Below, one piece after another: positions 45,436 to 56,560 of a stretch of 64,000 nt of DNA; the stretch's first letter is position 1; the number at the start of each line of letters is the position of its first letter. The stretch is from Epiperipatus broadwayi. Its lineage: Eukaryota; Onychophora; Udeonychophora; Euonychophora; Peripatidae. The position numbers were made by a program, and so were the translations under genes. The notes beneath the pieces were generated by a model. The model worked only from the letters and a program-made list of their open reading frames with translations. It did no database searches and had not been told where the DNA came from. The DNA is taken from the NCBI GenBank assembly GCA_028023455.1, contig JAQFVV010012398.1, positions 3,122,682 through 3,186,681 on the forward strand. Direction: 5' to 3'.

Positions 45436-47439
45436 TGTAACGATATATAAATAAGTCGTTACATTAATTTGAAATAAAAAATTTTAAGTTCGCAAATAAA
45501 AATAAATGTATTAAAAAACTAAATGCTAAAATTAAAATGTTTGTTAAACATATATATATTCACACAGATACAAAACTTTAAAAATATTTTTTTTTTATAA
45601 ATAAAAAAAAAGGTCTTTGAATGTACTTTTTTATAAAAAAAAATACAAGATTTAAATACAAAAATATTTTAATAAAGAAATAACTTAAGTAAAAATAAAA
45701 ACAGGTATTAATTAATTCCTGTAATCTGTAAATGGAAATGATTGTTTATTAATTGAAAAGCAAGCTAGCCTTGGGGCTCTTGTGTAATTAAAAAGTCAGA
45801 TGAAAATTAGATAAGAGAATAAAGAGAATTTAACTTGACCAATGGAAGCACCAAGCCTCTCGGACCTTAATGAAAATTTGGATTAGTGACGTCTTTGTTC
45901 ATTCAATCTGGAGATTTACTATAAAAAGAAAAATATTGAGTTCCAGTCAGTTTCCAGCTTGATTTGGTGAGATGAACGATAAGACGCACTTGTCGTTCTC
46001 TCTCACTTATTTTAAAAATGAAAAGACTGTGATACCAGAATGGAACCAGCTAATACTACCTCCAGAATATCAGACGGGTCTTCCATGAAAAGTCTTCATG
46101 GGAACTGCCAAAAGGAACCTGGACTCTTCTACTGTAAGCAATTGAATGGAATGATTTTAAAATCTGAAGTAATTAAGAACTTTAAAGATTTGATCAGTTA
46201 ATCTAAATTTTTAAAAAAAAACAACTTTTCTCTGATGTATGTTTCAAATTAATTATAAATGTTTAATTTTTACATATTTGTTTGCTAAAAAAAATCATTT
46301 CCATTTTATTATTTTTATTTGTATTAATATTTATTGTTTAAATTTTAAATGATGAAATTTAAGTTGGGTATGGACATTGCATGGATTTGTTAGCGGTTAA
46401 TTATGTTGTGGTTTTCATATTCGATGACTTTGTATTTTGTTTGGTTATGTTTATTTTGAAATGTTTTTAACTGTGGAATCTATGCAGCCAATCTATACTC
46501 AACATTATAAAACAAATTTTATAAAATTCATCTGTGTGAACATATCTAAATGTTAAATTTAAGTCGGGCATGAATGGCTATATAGTTTTGTAAAGTTATA
46601 TTAAGGGATGGTAATCTTAGGTTATTCGTTTCGTAATTGAATTAGGTCAATGAATTGGATATATTTGTGTAATTAGTAGATGTAGTATGAGTTTCGCTAC
46701 ATGCAGAATCGCTGTATATGCCGCACAAACCCTTTTGCCTATGGATGGAATTGTAAGTTGGCAAAAAGGACCGCTGTCTTTTCCTATGGAGTTTTTATTT
46801 TATTGTTCTTCTTGCCATACAGATGTAACATTCCTGTATTGGTCAAGAGTCAATGTCTTCTCTAACTATACTGTTCAGATGTCCATTCCTGACAGTATAA
46901 TATATATGTGCTGTTGTATTTTCATGCTACATTGAATACATAAATGTATCAGATGGATTGACGCCGGTTTGACTGCGAACTTTTGGCCTAAGGTTAAATA
47001 AGGGAAAGAATATTTTCTTTTCAAATGCAGATCTATGTAGTCTATTCATACTCAACCCTCTAAATAAAATATTAAACTCATTGCAATCTATTTAAATGTA
47101 AAAGTAAAAGTTAATATAAAAATCTAAATGTTAAATTTATTCCTCAAAATTTAAAATGATTCAAAATTTAGATGTGCGTAAATAAATGTTTGTTTGTTAA
47201 TTACTGGCAGTGGCTTTTATTTTTTTATATGTATACAAACTAAATAAGTTATTTCTTATCTCTGCGTCTCCATGAGCTAGTGACAATGGGCTAACAGTCT
47301 AAATATTTAAATAAAGTGGAGTCTTAACAGCGCGTATCTGCCTACTTTATAAATTTTTCTAGGTTCAAATGCCTAGATGGTGCCCTTGTAGTGCAGATTA
47401 CGGTAAGATTTGATCCCACTTTCTTTTGAATCATTATAA
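45436..47439 (+). repeat. Right LTR of second element
   Basis: 2004 bp, collinear with the left copy apart from substitutions, small indels and one deletion of about 90 bases whose ends share TCGATG. TATA box near 45918. The short internal frame is still open at 46687-46935. Confidence 0.85.
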
Positions 47440-47534
47440 TATATATATATCAACTATCAGTGTTCAATTAATTTGAAGTATAATATAGTTTTACATTTTT
47501 ATTTACTATGCCAATACTAAAAACTTAAAAATAA

Positions 47535-47850
47535 TAAAGTAAAAAAATTTTTTTATATTAAATACTTTTATTGACTATGCTAAAAAGAAAAAAAAAAGTT
47601 TCTTCAATCAGAATCAAGGTTTTTAGTTTTAACTTGAAATAAAAGCATGGGGAATGGTGGATCTAGAAATTAATTAAATCAATACCTATTTCTTATAACA
47701 AGGGATTGACTTAATTAATTTCTGGACCCCACATGCTTTTATTTCAAGTTAAATCTAAAAACCCCATTTGTGGTTGAAAAAACTTTTATTTTTATTTTTA
47801 GTGCATGGTCAATAAAAGCATTTAATATAAACATTTTTTTATGCCTATTA
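47535..47850. mobile_element. Foldback element, arms about 145 bp
   Basis: The left arm (about 47540-47683) and right arm (about 47704-47848) are inverted copies sharing TATTAAAT.CTTTTATTGAC, AACTTGAAATAAAAGCATG and AGAAATTAATTAA.TCAAT. The unpaired centre is about 20 bases. Its AT-rich, non-coding, palindromic form fits a MITE. A related palindrome lies 0.6 kb farther on. Confidence 0.8.
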
Positions 47851-48427
47851 CTTTTAAACATTTTTATCTGTCTTAGAAATTCTGTTTGTTTGTTTATATT
47901 TGGCTAAAATCTTATCCAATTTTTAATATACTTAACAAATTTTCTTCAAATTTTGTATATGTTTTAGATGTCACTGACAATGCAGTATTTCAGGATTGTT
48001 CAGTCATTTGCCTGGTTTAAAATTGTAAACAGGTTGAATTTTAAATCACATTGTTATTGATTCATCAATTTTTCTGTGATGGCAGCATATATTTTAAAAA
48101 TACACTTATTAAATTTCATGATTAATTCACTAAAAAGCTTTTATAATTAATTAAAATAAAGAAATGAAGGTTGAAATTGTAAGTTCTTTTAATTGTAGGG
48201 TTGAAATTTGTTTTTTGTTTTGTTTTTTTTTTTAAAAAAAAGTTGTTTTCATAAACATAAAAATCTTATAAAGGATTATTAACATTTGACGTTCATTTCA
48301 AATATTGGAAATATAGCAATATTGTTTTGATTGTCAGCTTTTAAATTTGAATAGAAAAAGTCCACTCCAAAATATTCTAATAATAGAAAATAATATATAA
48401 AAAATATTTTATAAAAAATGATATTAT
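47851..48427. other. Intron 1 sequence, no gene
   Basis: AT-rich spacer between two related foldback elements. Nothing recognised. Confidence 0.55.
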
Positions 48428-48682
48428 TTAATTTAATCTGTAATGCACAAAAAATGAAAAAAAAATATATTTTTTTTCTCCAATCACGATTTTGGTTGTT
48501 ATATATAACTCAAAATAAAATTGTGTGATTTCCATATATTATTTAATTCAATTTAAAACTAGTGATTGAATTAATTAATTTATATTTATAATTCATGCTT
48601 TTATTTCAAGTTATAAATAAGAATCAAAATTGTGCTTGAAGAAAATAATAATAATTTTTAGTGCATTACTGATCAAATTAAA
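48428..48682. mobile_element. Second foldback element of the same family
   Basis: The ends ATTTAATTTAATCTGTAATGCAC (48428 on) and GTGCATTACTGATCAAATTAAAT (to 48682) are inverted copies. The arms continue with TTTTGGTTGTTATATATAACT against AGTTATAAATAAGAATCAAAA. Shares CATGCTTTTATTTCAAGTTA and TTTTTAGTGCAT with the 47.5-kb element. Confidence 0.75.
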
Positions 48683-49119
48683 TAAAAGCTTTCTTTAAGA
48701 GATCATCAAGAATGCACTCACACACTACAATCGATTACCATAATAATTTATAATGATATATCTATAGATAATTAGAAATTATCTTTCTGTTATGCCATTT
48801 TTTGTTGTTAATAAAAGGTAATTAAGACAAATATCTAATGTCTGTTGTTAATAAATCATATAATCCATATCTTAATGGATTTTTGATTTAATCTCTATTT
48901 TTTTATGATAAGAAAATATTTTTAATAATCAGTTAAAGAGCTGCAAACTTTCAAAAATGCAGAAATTAAAATATAGATATAATAAAGTAAATTAAAGTAT
49001 ATGCATTAACAACAAAACTATGATCCAAAGTAAGCACATATTGAAAGTTGAACAGCACTTGATGTTGATATTTTTAATTAAATAAACTATGGTATAAAGA
49101 TTTTAATAACAAATGATAC

Positions 49120-49215
49120 TTATATATATATAAGTCCCATTGAGTGGCACAAAGGTAGAGTTTGGACTCAATAGATAAAAGGCTTCTGGATCAAAGGTTA
49201 AATTTACCACATGAT
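49120..49215 (+). mobile_element. tRNA-derived SINE, diverged
   Basis: The A box TGGCACAAAGG (49145-49155) fits the Pol III consensus exactly. A B-box-like GGATCAAAGG (49188-49197) follows 33 bases later, a usual spacing. It is diverged, and no clean tail or target duplication was seen. Confidence 0.5.
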
Positions 49216-49240
49216 TTCTTAATCACTCAATTATTATTTC

Positions 49241-49271
<31 letters not shown>

Positions 49272-50148
49272 CGCATTAATGTAATACTTTATTATTTCAT
49301 AATGAAAACATTGTACTGTAATAGTGCAAGAAAGTATAATGTCTAAACCTGGGTACAGTACAAGGTAAAAATGTTTTCAGGTCACAATCAGGATTTAGAC
49401 TTTTTCATGTAGCTGATCATGCTGAATTCTGATAACTATCCAATATTGCTTAGTAAATGAGTGCGTAATCCCTTCTTCACTAGAATGTAAATGAAAGATG
49501 AAAAAATTCTCAAACCCTGCTGCTTTCACTTAATAAGTAATGTTTTTTCTTTCACTATACCCTTTTGAAACTATTCTAGGAACCATTACCATAGAATGAA
49601 ATAGTTGAAATATGTTTTTTAATTGTTCATGTATATATTAGTGTAATAGATTGCTGTCAGCTGCTGGGACTCAAAATTGAATAAAAAGTCAATTGCTTAG
49701 ACAGAAATTTTTGATTGTTTTACATATTAGGCTGTGAATCAGCCATTTTATTTATAGTTCAAGAAACATTTTAACATTTGCATATTAGATAAATCTATTA
49801 AAAATATTCTTGTATGCATATATATGCAAGTAATTATTAGGTCATATGTAACAATCTTCCATAAGAAGCAGCATTATGCAGTCTCATAAATATTAATGAC
49901 CAAATCATTATATGTTATCCAACAAAATAAAATATCCTCTTATAAGTCATTGGATGCTAAATATATTAACAAATTTAGATATCACAAATTTACAAGAATG
50001 AAATTGAGTTGTATTCAAATATATACCAATAATAATATAATTTTGGCATTATTTTATTTTCCAAAGTAGAGCAATTAAGTCTCATCTTTAACAACCATGA
50101 GAAAGTCAAAATCACTAATTAAATGTAATTATAATTGCAATATAATTG
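49216..50148. other. Intron 1 sequence with one repeat relative
   Basis: (AT)n(GT)n microsatellite at 49236-49272. The segment 49830-49895 (AATTATTAGGTCATATGTAA to CAGCATTATGCAGTCTCATAA) resembles the arms of the foldback at 50.15-50.37 kb. No gene. Confidence 0.55.
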
Positions 50149-50371
50149 AAAATAATTATTAGATTACATAAAAACAAACTTGCATATGAAACAGCATGAT
50201 AAAGTCTTACAAATTGTTATATCTGAATTTATTGCATATTTGACAACTAATGGTCCACAAAAGAAATATGTAATTTTGTTAGCTAATAATGTAAGCATTC
50301 ACATTTATGAGACTTTTTCATATTATTTCTAGTGCAAAATTGTTTAATGTAATCTAATAATTATTTTTAGA
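50149..50371. mobile_element. Foldback element, 223 bp
   Basis: AAAATAATTATTAGATTACAT at the left and ATGTAATCTAATAATTATTTTT at the right are inverted copies. Pairing continues inward through CTTGCATATGAAAC / ..ATTATTTCTAGTGCAA and AAAGTC / GACTTT. Non-coding, MITE-like. Confidence 0.7.
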
Positions 50372-52094
50372 TATACTCACTGTTAAAAGGAGGTTGCCTT
50401 GACAACAGTTTGAGATTGGTGATTGTTATCTATATTGGGATTGCCTAAGTGTTGATTGGTTTCTAATGGTTATATTTATGTAACCAATAAAACTTATAGA
50501 TTTGTAGTATATTTTTTCTAAAGCTTATTATTAAATAATGAATTATTATTTATTGAATCTATGCTCAAAAATGATAGGTCAAACTTTCTATTTATATGTT
50601 TTAACTCCTCTATTTTTAATGTATAGCTTGGTCATATCATAACGTATATTTTTTTATTTCACAATGACTGGTAGTGGTGGCAGAGCACATAATTTAGTGC
50701 AGTGATAGAGTAGCAGAACATGACCCAGTACTATCACATCCAATTCTCAAATTTCTTAACTTTTGAGCAAATATTATCAATGAATAGGGGTAATTTGTAT
50801 CCACAATACAACATATATTGAAACAGAAACATCATCCTGTAAATACTATATGTGTAATAAGTTGATTAATGTACTGAGATATGTCTTAACTAACCAAACC
50901 TTTAAATTTAGAGACACTTCTCCAAAAGCTTGTTATTAAATTGTGAGCTTTCCAAATTACCCTGACTCATTAAACATGATATTTTATGGGAAAATGTCAT
51001 CCATTAGACTTAAAATATCTAAATATTAATATAGAAGCACTATATATATATATGACTTTAAAAACATTTAAGATTTAAATTTAAAAAAAAAAAGAAAATA
51101 AATACAAATTTTGATTGTGTGGATTTTCAGCAGTTTCAAACCTAGTTCACCTAAAAAGTAAAGGTTTTTCATGAAATACATGTGAAGTGAAAGAGATTCA
51201 TCTAGAAATTACAATAGACAATAGCTCATGATTTAATAACAATGTTTTCAAAGGAGGATGCTATAATATAAAGATTTGTTTGTTTATAGATATATTTCCA
51301 GTATATTACTCAATTTATTATGCACATTTTATGTACAGATATAACAGAGGCCAAAAAAATTAGTAAATGGTAGTGATAATTAATTGCAGTTGTAAGAATA
51401 AAATAATCATTCTTTCTCCTTTAAAATTCTCTACTAATATACATAATTACATAAGATTTAAGTTTATTACTATAATGCTACAAAAACTATAGTGAAATTG
51501 TGAACAGCTTACTTAGAATTCAGGAATTATACATTAAAATCCTCCCTTGTTTATCAACACAGTATAAATCAAAGAAAACTATAGATTGGTATCACTAGAT
51601 GTAACAAATTATACACTTTGCATGTTTTGATATGGTTAGTAGAGTGTCCAATTTGGGATCAAGAAATCTCAGAATCAATTCTGGCACCTGCAATTCTAAC
51701 ACTTGAACTTCTTATGAATTCCAAAATAATAAAGCCACATGCCTTTTTTTTTTACAAACTTATATGGTGCAGTCTTGTATAGCCTGTCTATAGACATTAC
51801 ACAAATGCTACAACTAAAATCAGAATACAACCCTCAAAAATGAGATTTTATAATAAATATGCTTAATTGGATCAACAAAGACATCACTGCAAAATTTGAT
51901 AATAAATTTTACAATATGGAAAAGTCATGGTCTATGGGTATATCTATATGTAGTCTTAACACTATCCAATGCTGAAGAAAGCATTATACCCACCTTTATA
52001 GAAAAAGCTCCTAATATTATATAGAAATGGTATTTAGATATTATTATGTGCCAAATTATACTAATTACTAGAATAAAAAATGGTCCTTAAATAA
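50372..52094. other. Intron 1 sequence, no gene
   Basis: AT-rich. Possible worn tRNA-SINE strings near 50670-50760 and 51633-51700 (TGGTTAGTAGAG ... GAATCAATTCTGGCA). Neither has a full set of Pol III boxes. No coding segment recognised. Confidence 0.5.
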
Positions 52095-52880
52095 ATGATT
52101 AAAGTGGAAAACACCTCCATACACATGAATTTTTTAGATCTATATATCCAAAGAAATAATAATCAATTAGATTTGAAATCAGAGGTGAAATCATCCTCCC
52201 TCCCAATCCCTCATCTTTATAACACGCAAAATTGTCAGAATAAAAGGTTTCTTAAAAAAAACTGGCCTTGCAAATACAAAGCAGATAGAAAAAATGTAGA
52301 TGCCTACATAAACAATTTATGCAGAATAGGCTATAACAAAAACACATTACTAATCACAATCAAAAAATTCTATAATAAAATAAAACAACCAACCCAAACC
52401 CAGGAGGAAAGCAAGCCATGGTTAAGCATATCATACATCCCAAAACTCACAAAATAAAAAAGATGTGTTTGACAACATATAATACTTCTAATCTTGATAG
52501 ATTATTAAACAACACCAAAGACAGACCACCCAGATCAATCACCTCAAATAGTGCACAAAATTATTTGCAGTAATGCCTCTTGAAAAGCAGCATATTATGA
52601 GGAATTGAGAGAAATTTTTATTACAAGAGTCTCTCAGCATACATTTTTATACAAGTGAGCAAAAAATAACTCCAAATATAAATCAGTTTTTTTGGGAGCG
52701 TGAACAAAAATTCAGCCATGCCTTTAACTCAGTGAATGTCAATATTGTTTGCATGGAGCAAGACAGCAGAAAAAGAAAAGTAAAAGAGGCATGGTTTATC
52801 ACTAACAATAGCCATGTCATTAACAAAAAGGAGAATAGTATCCAAAATCTCAAGAAAATGGAATATTTAAATGGCTAATT
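52095..52880 (+). pseudogene. Penelope-like element: thumb and GIY-YIG tail, degenerate
   Basis: The open part (to 52457, 120 codons) starts with IHMNFLDLYIQRNNNQLDLK, matching the 'i.FLD..i......l...vy.K' segment after the YVDD palm of Penelope-like reverse transcriptases. NLCRIGYNKNTLLITIKKFY then matches the 'L...GYp...i...i' thumb. After several stops, the frame around 52695-52860 reads FSHAFNSVNVNIVCMEQDSR, KRKVKEAWFITNNSHVINKK. This is the H..n......vi..e....r...Ea..I......N...g end of the GIY-YIG endonuclease. The central part of that domain is missing or eroded. Inactive. Confidence 0.7.
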
Positions 52881-53580
52881 TAAATAAATAGTACTTCACC
52901 AATAAATACTGCAGCACACCCAGCTAACTCACAAATGCTATGAATCTAGTTTTATAAGCAGAAAGCACACTCACCTACATTTAATGAAAATAAATACATA
53001 AAAAAAATCTTGTCTTTAATCAATGTTTGAAATATTTTGATCAATTTAGTACACATACATATAAATTTAAATTCTGTGATATGTATTTATGTATATTTAG
53101 ATGAAATTTTAGAAAGAGAAACAGTGATTTTTTTGAGTAATGGAAGTCTTTATACTCTTGCAGCTATGATTAATTATCACAATTTATTAATTTTATTATA
53201 AACACACACATATGACTGCAGAAAGAAAATTGCTGTTAACTGAAATGAGACCTTTGATTCCTTTTTGAATTCTTAAAGAAAATGAACAGAGAAAATTCTT
53301 AATGTCCCCTCCATATAATTTTGTCACTGTAGTTGTTATTACTATATGATTATTCATATAATATACAAACACCCATGAGTTAACATTGTGAATTTATTAA
53401 CTTTTTACATTTGACTTTAAAATAAAAACATAATGGTTTTTCTTCTCATTTCCTTGAAAGTTCTTAAAAGACATGTCAGTCAAGTTTTCTCACAGGCAGA
53501 ATGAATGTGGGCATGAATTAACATTTTTAAAAATAGATATTTATAAAACTAAATTTTGGCTTTTATTCCCAATAGGTTAT
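52881..53580. other. Intron 1 sequence, no gene
   Basis: AT-rich. Nothing recognised. Confidence 0.55.
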
Positions 53581-53587
53581 AAAATTT

Positions 53588-54780
53588 CCAGCCATTATGC
53601 TTTGGATATGTAGATAATGAAAAGGCATTTAATTCTAAAATCATGTCTTCAATTATTAAATCATTGGATCATCAAGATATACCCAAGATATTGTTATATT
53701 CTGAAAAATATTTATCAAAATGCAACAGAAATGATTGCAATGTGTAGTGATATTAATAAGATTAACATTAAGAAGGGTGTACAACAGGGTGACTACATAT
53801 TTTCAAAACTTTTTTGCAAGAAGTATTTTGTGGATTAAAAGGGAGTAAAAATAAATGGAGAATATTTAAGTCATCAAGATTGTGCATATAATATAATTGT
53901 TTTTACAAATAATGCTTTAGAGCTTCAGGGAATGTTCTAAGAATTATCTGATGAAAGTAACATTATTTAGTAACATTACAGCAATGGTTTATAACCTATT
54001 TTGGCCATGAATATGAGGGAAAACCTCGAAAGTACTAGGCTTAGATTAAATTAATTTAATTGTTTTTGTTACTACTGACAGCTTCTTCTTCAGCAGGTTA
54101 AATTGCTTATATATGCTGATGAAAGTAAGAAAGTAGAACTAAAGTTAACTGCTATAAAAAATAAAGTAATGTTCAATGGATTTTCTTAAAAGAAAGATCA
54201 ATAATAATGAATTAGAAGTTAACAACTACAAGTACCTTGGTCAGATTATTGATATAAATGGAAACATAATAGATGAAATTAATTTTAGAATTAAATGTGA
54301 ATAGAGTACTTTTGGTACAATTAATTTAATATTAGAATGATATATTCCTATATGTTTGAAAAGGAAGATTTTAAATATTTTTTACTGGTTCATATTTATG
54401 GATCTGAGATTTTGACATTTAACAAAAAAAACAAAACAAGATAGAACTTCAGATCAATCAATGAAGTATATAGAAATGTATGTTAGGAGTAATGAGAAGG
54501 AATCAGAAATGAAATACATGAGTGAAAGATCAAGTAAGTATTACTGATATTATTGAAAAAATTAAGAGAATGAAATGGAACTGAGATGGATATATACTAG
54601 AAGAGATGATAGTAGATGGACAGTTGAAATCATAAACTGAATTCCAAGAGATTGTAAAAGGTGTAAAAAGAGATGATGTGAGCTGGATTGATGATATAAA
54701 GAAATGTGGTAGTGTGAAGTGGAAAAGAAAGGCTAGAGATTGGAGAAACTGTATTAAATTTGGAGAGATCTTCATTCTGC
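53588..54780 (+). pseudogene. RTE-type LINE reverse transcriptase to C-terminus, degenerate
   Basis: Frame-hopping translation follows the RTE clade in order. YVDNEKAFNSK corresponds to the motif A segment (F.DyeKAFDs), and KKGVQQGDYIFSKLF to motif B (..GVRQGD.lSP.LF). The motif C aspartates are lost (CAYNIIVFTNNALELQGMF). NNYKYLGQIIDINGNI matches the YLG.I box, and EINFRIKCE the EI..RI segment. An altered YGSE box and an RW..EI..W.PRdCKR..K region follow, ending near WKRKARDWRN...ILQWID. More than ten frame breaks. Old dead copy. Confidence 0.75.
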
Positions 54781-54989
54781 AGTGGATTGATAATGGTTTA
54801 AAATGATATATATATATATGTGTGTGTGTGTGTAATTTATAGATCTAGATCATTTGATAATGACATTTTATTTAATTACCTACCATTAAAAATCATTTTC
54901 AAATGAATGAATACTTCATAAATTGAAAGAATTGCCTAATATTTAGTGGGTTGTTGTTGAACTTTTTGAAATTAGAAGAAAAAATGAAG

Positions 54990-55145
54990 AGACAATCAAT
55001 TGGAAAAGTGAACAGGTATTTTACAACAAAGGCACAAATATTAGAAGCACAAATGGGATTTATCATAAAAAAGAATGGAAGAGGAACATTGTGTAGATTA
55101 ACAATATATCAAACAGTGTAGCAAAATAAGTTATTCAATTTAATG
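54990..55145 (+). pseudogene. RTE-type reverse transcriptase N-terminal fragment
   Basis: Reads AQMGFIIKKNGRGTLCRLTI, matching the conserved 'eQaGFr.grGT.dqI' finger motif of RTE-like reverse transcriptases. Only this block is recognisable; the adjoining sequence is eroded. Confidence 0.55.
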
Positions 55146-55479
55146 AAAAATACCAAATGTAGATCATTTAGATTTATGCGAGTTCCATTATGATGAACAA
55201 GTAGATTTTTTATACATATAGAATATTATTAATCCAAATACCTATCCAAACAAAATTTCAAAGGGTAATCTTTAATTTTTTACAATAAATAAAATGGTTT
55301 GTACACACATTTACATTTTTTTTTTTTTTTAAAAAGCACGCAGTAAATATCTATAAATTAAATAGTACAATTGCTATGAGGTGCCTATGAAGGAATAAAA
55401 GATTTATTCTTGATATATGTAAAATTTTCAAATCTGAAAAAGCCCTGGAATTAGAAATTTTAGATTAATAGTATTTTAT

Positions 55480-55850
55480 TTTTTTATGTAAACATTTGAA
55501 CTCTATTGCTAGAATTAGGAAACAACTGAGAGATGAAAGTGTTGTAAATAAATATGACTCTGGAGACAGAAATGAGAGGAAACTAAGTTTGTGAAATTTT
55601 CATAAAAAGAAAAACTGTATATTACAAAATTCTTTTTTTTGTGAAATATGCTGAGTGGAAATGAACATGGAAACATCCAAATATATTTGGTTTATGGTCC
55701 AACAGAAAATATGCATTTTAATTTTTGTAATCTTTTTAATACCTTCAGGATATGATCATAGATTAGTTAGATATAAGATAGTATTAACACAAAGTTAAAA
55801 AGACAAGCTATTAAGATAGATAGTAGTACCATTTAGAAACTCTCCTACAA
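55480..55850 (+). pseudogene. RTE-type endonuclease fragment
   Basis: Reads YDSGDRNERKLSL, then ILQNSFF, a WKWTWKHP-like string and DHRLVRYKIVLTQ. These correspond to the RTE APE endonuclease order G.G.rNeRG..L..F......NT.F, WTW.SPdG and SDHrLvra. In an intact element this would precede the reverse transcriptase; here it lies downstream of two reverse transcriptase fragments, so separate or rearranged insertions are involved. Confidence 0.6.
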
Positions 55851-56367
55851 TTTTAAACTAGAATTGGAAAATTGTTTTAAAATACTGACAGATTATTCAG
55901 ATGTCTCAGATAAAAATGAGATTAATAAATAAAAGAATAACTGTCACTCAAATAAAAATTTCTACACAGATAGCTTGACACAGATAGCTTGTACAAAAAA
56001 CAAAAAAGCAAGTTTTTGTTTATATTTTCAGTTGAGATAAAGTAATGTATGGAGATAAAAAAAAAATGAAAATATTTTTAAATTATCAATTTAAAAGAAA
56101 TATCTATACTTTCCACAATGATATAAAAAGATTTAATGATAATATAATAAAATATAATCCTTCAGAGATGTCCAAAACTACTTCTACTTTTATTTTGTTG
56201 CTTCTACTAAAGCTTTACAAAAACCCCACACCTTTCTTAATTCACTTTTCACAAGATTTTATTTATGACAATTTTGACTGGATATCAATCTTTGTCAGAT
56301 ATGTTAATGATGATGGTTACTTGAAACTGTCATAAAATAAATAAAATATTGTATAATTTTTTCTTTT

Positions 56368-56560
56368 ACAGATAAGAAAAAATGTCTGTGAAGTGATTAA
56401 GAAAACTGTAGAAATGACAAAAAGTCTCAGAAGTGTAAAATATTATGTCTGTGAAGTAATTAAGAAAGCTATAGCAAAGACAAAAAGTGTCAGACAATAT
56501 CTTAGTACTGAAAGGAAGTTTGTTTTGGAAATAAAAATATGGATATACTATTAAAAAAAT
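56368..56560 (+). repeat. 63-bp tandem duplication within an open 64-codon stretch
   Basis: TGTCTGTGAAGT(G/A)ATTAAGAAA recurs with period 63, which keeps frame. The reading VCEVIKKTVEMTKS ... VCEVIKKAIAKTKS is open from an acceptor-like TTTTCTTTTACAG at 56359-56371 to a stop near 56553. No family was recognised, and a coding role is doubtful. Confidence 0.5.

Larger units (their letters stand above)
42727..47439 (+). mobile_element. LTR-retrotransposon-like pair of about 2-kb direct repeats around a 0.6-kb interior
   Basis: Two collinear direct repeats (42727-44817 and 45436-47439) start TGTAA(T/C)GATATATAAA and end ATCATTATAA, which is nearly the inverted form of the start. Right after the left repeat comes TGGCTACCTAACTTGGG at 44819. 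It begins with the TGG that pairs to a tRNA CCA end, as expected of a primer-binding site. Each repeat has a TATAAAAAG box about 480 bases in. The interior has no open frame. Target-site duplication cannot be read because both flanks are TA runs. It lies in intron 1 of the glucosidase. Probably a non-autonomous, TRIM- or LARD-like element. Confidence 0.8.

Noticed and set aside
56045-56335. Plus-strand 96-codon frame
   Set aside because: AT-driven composition, no domain or repeat support; follows decayed RTE sequence.
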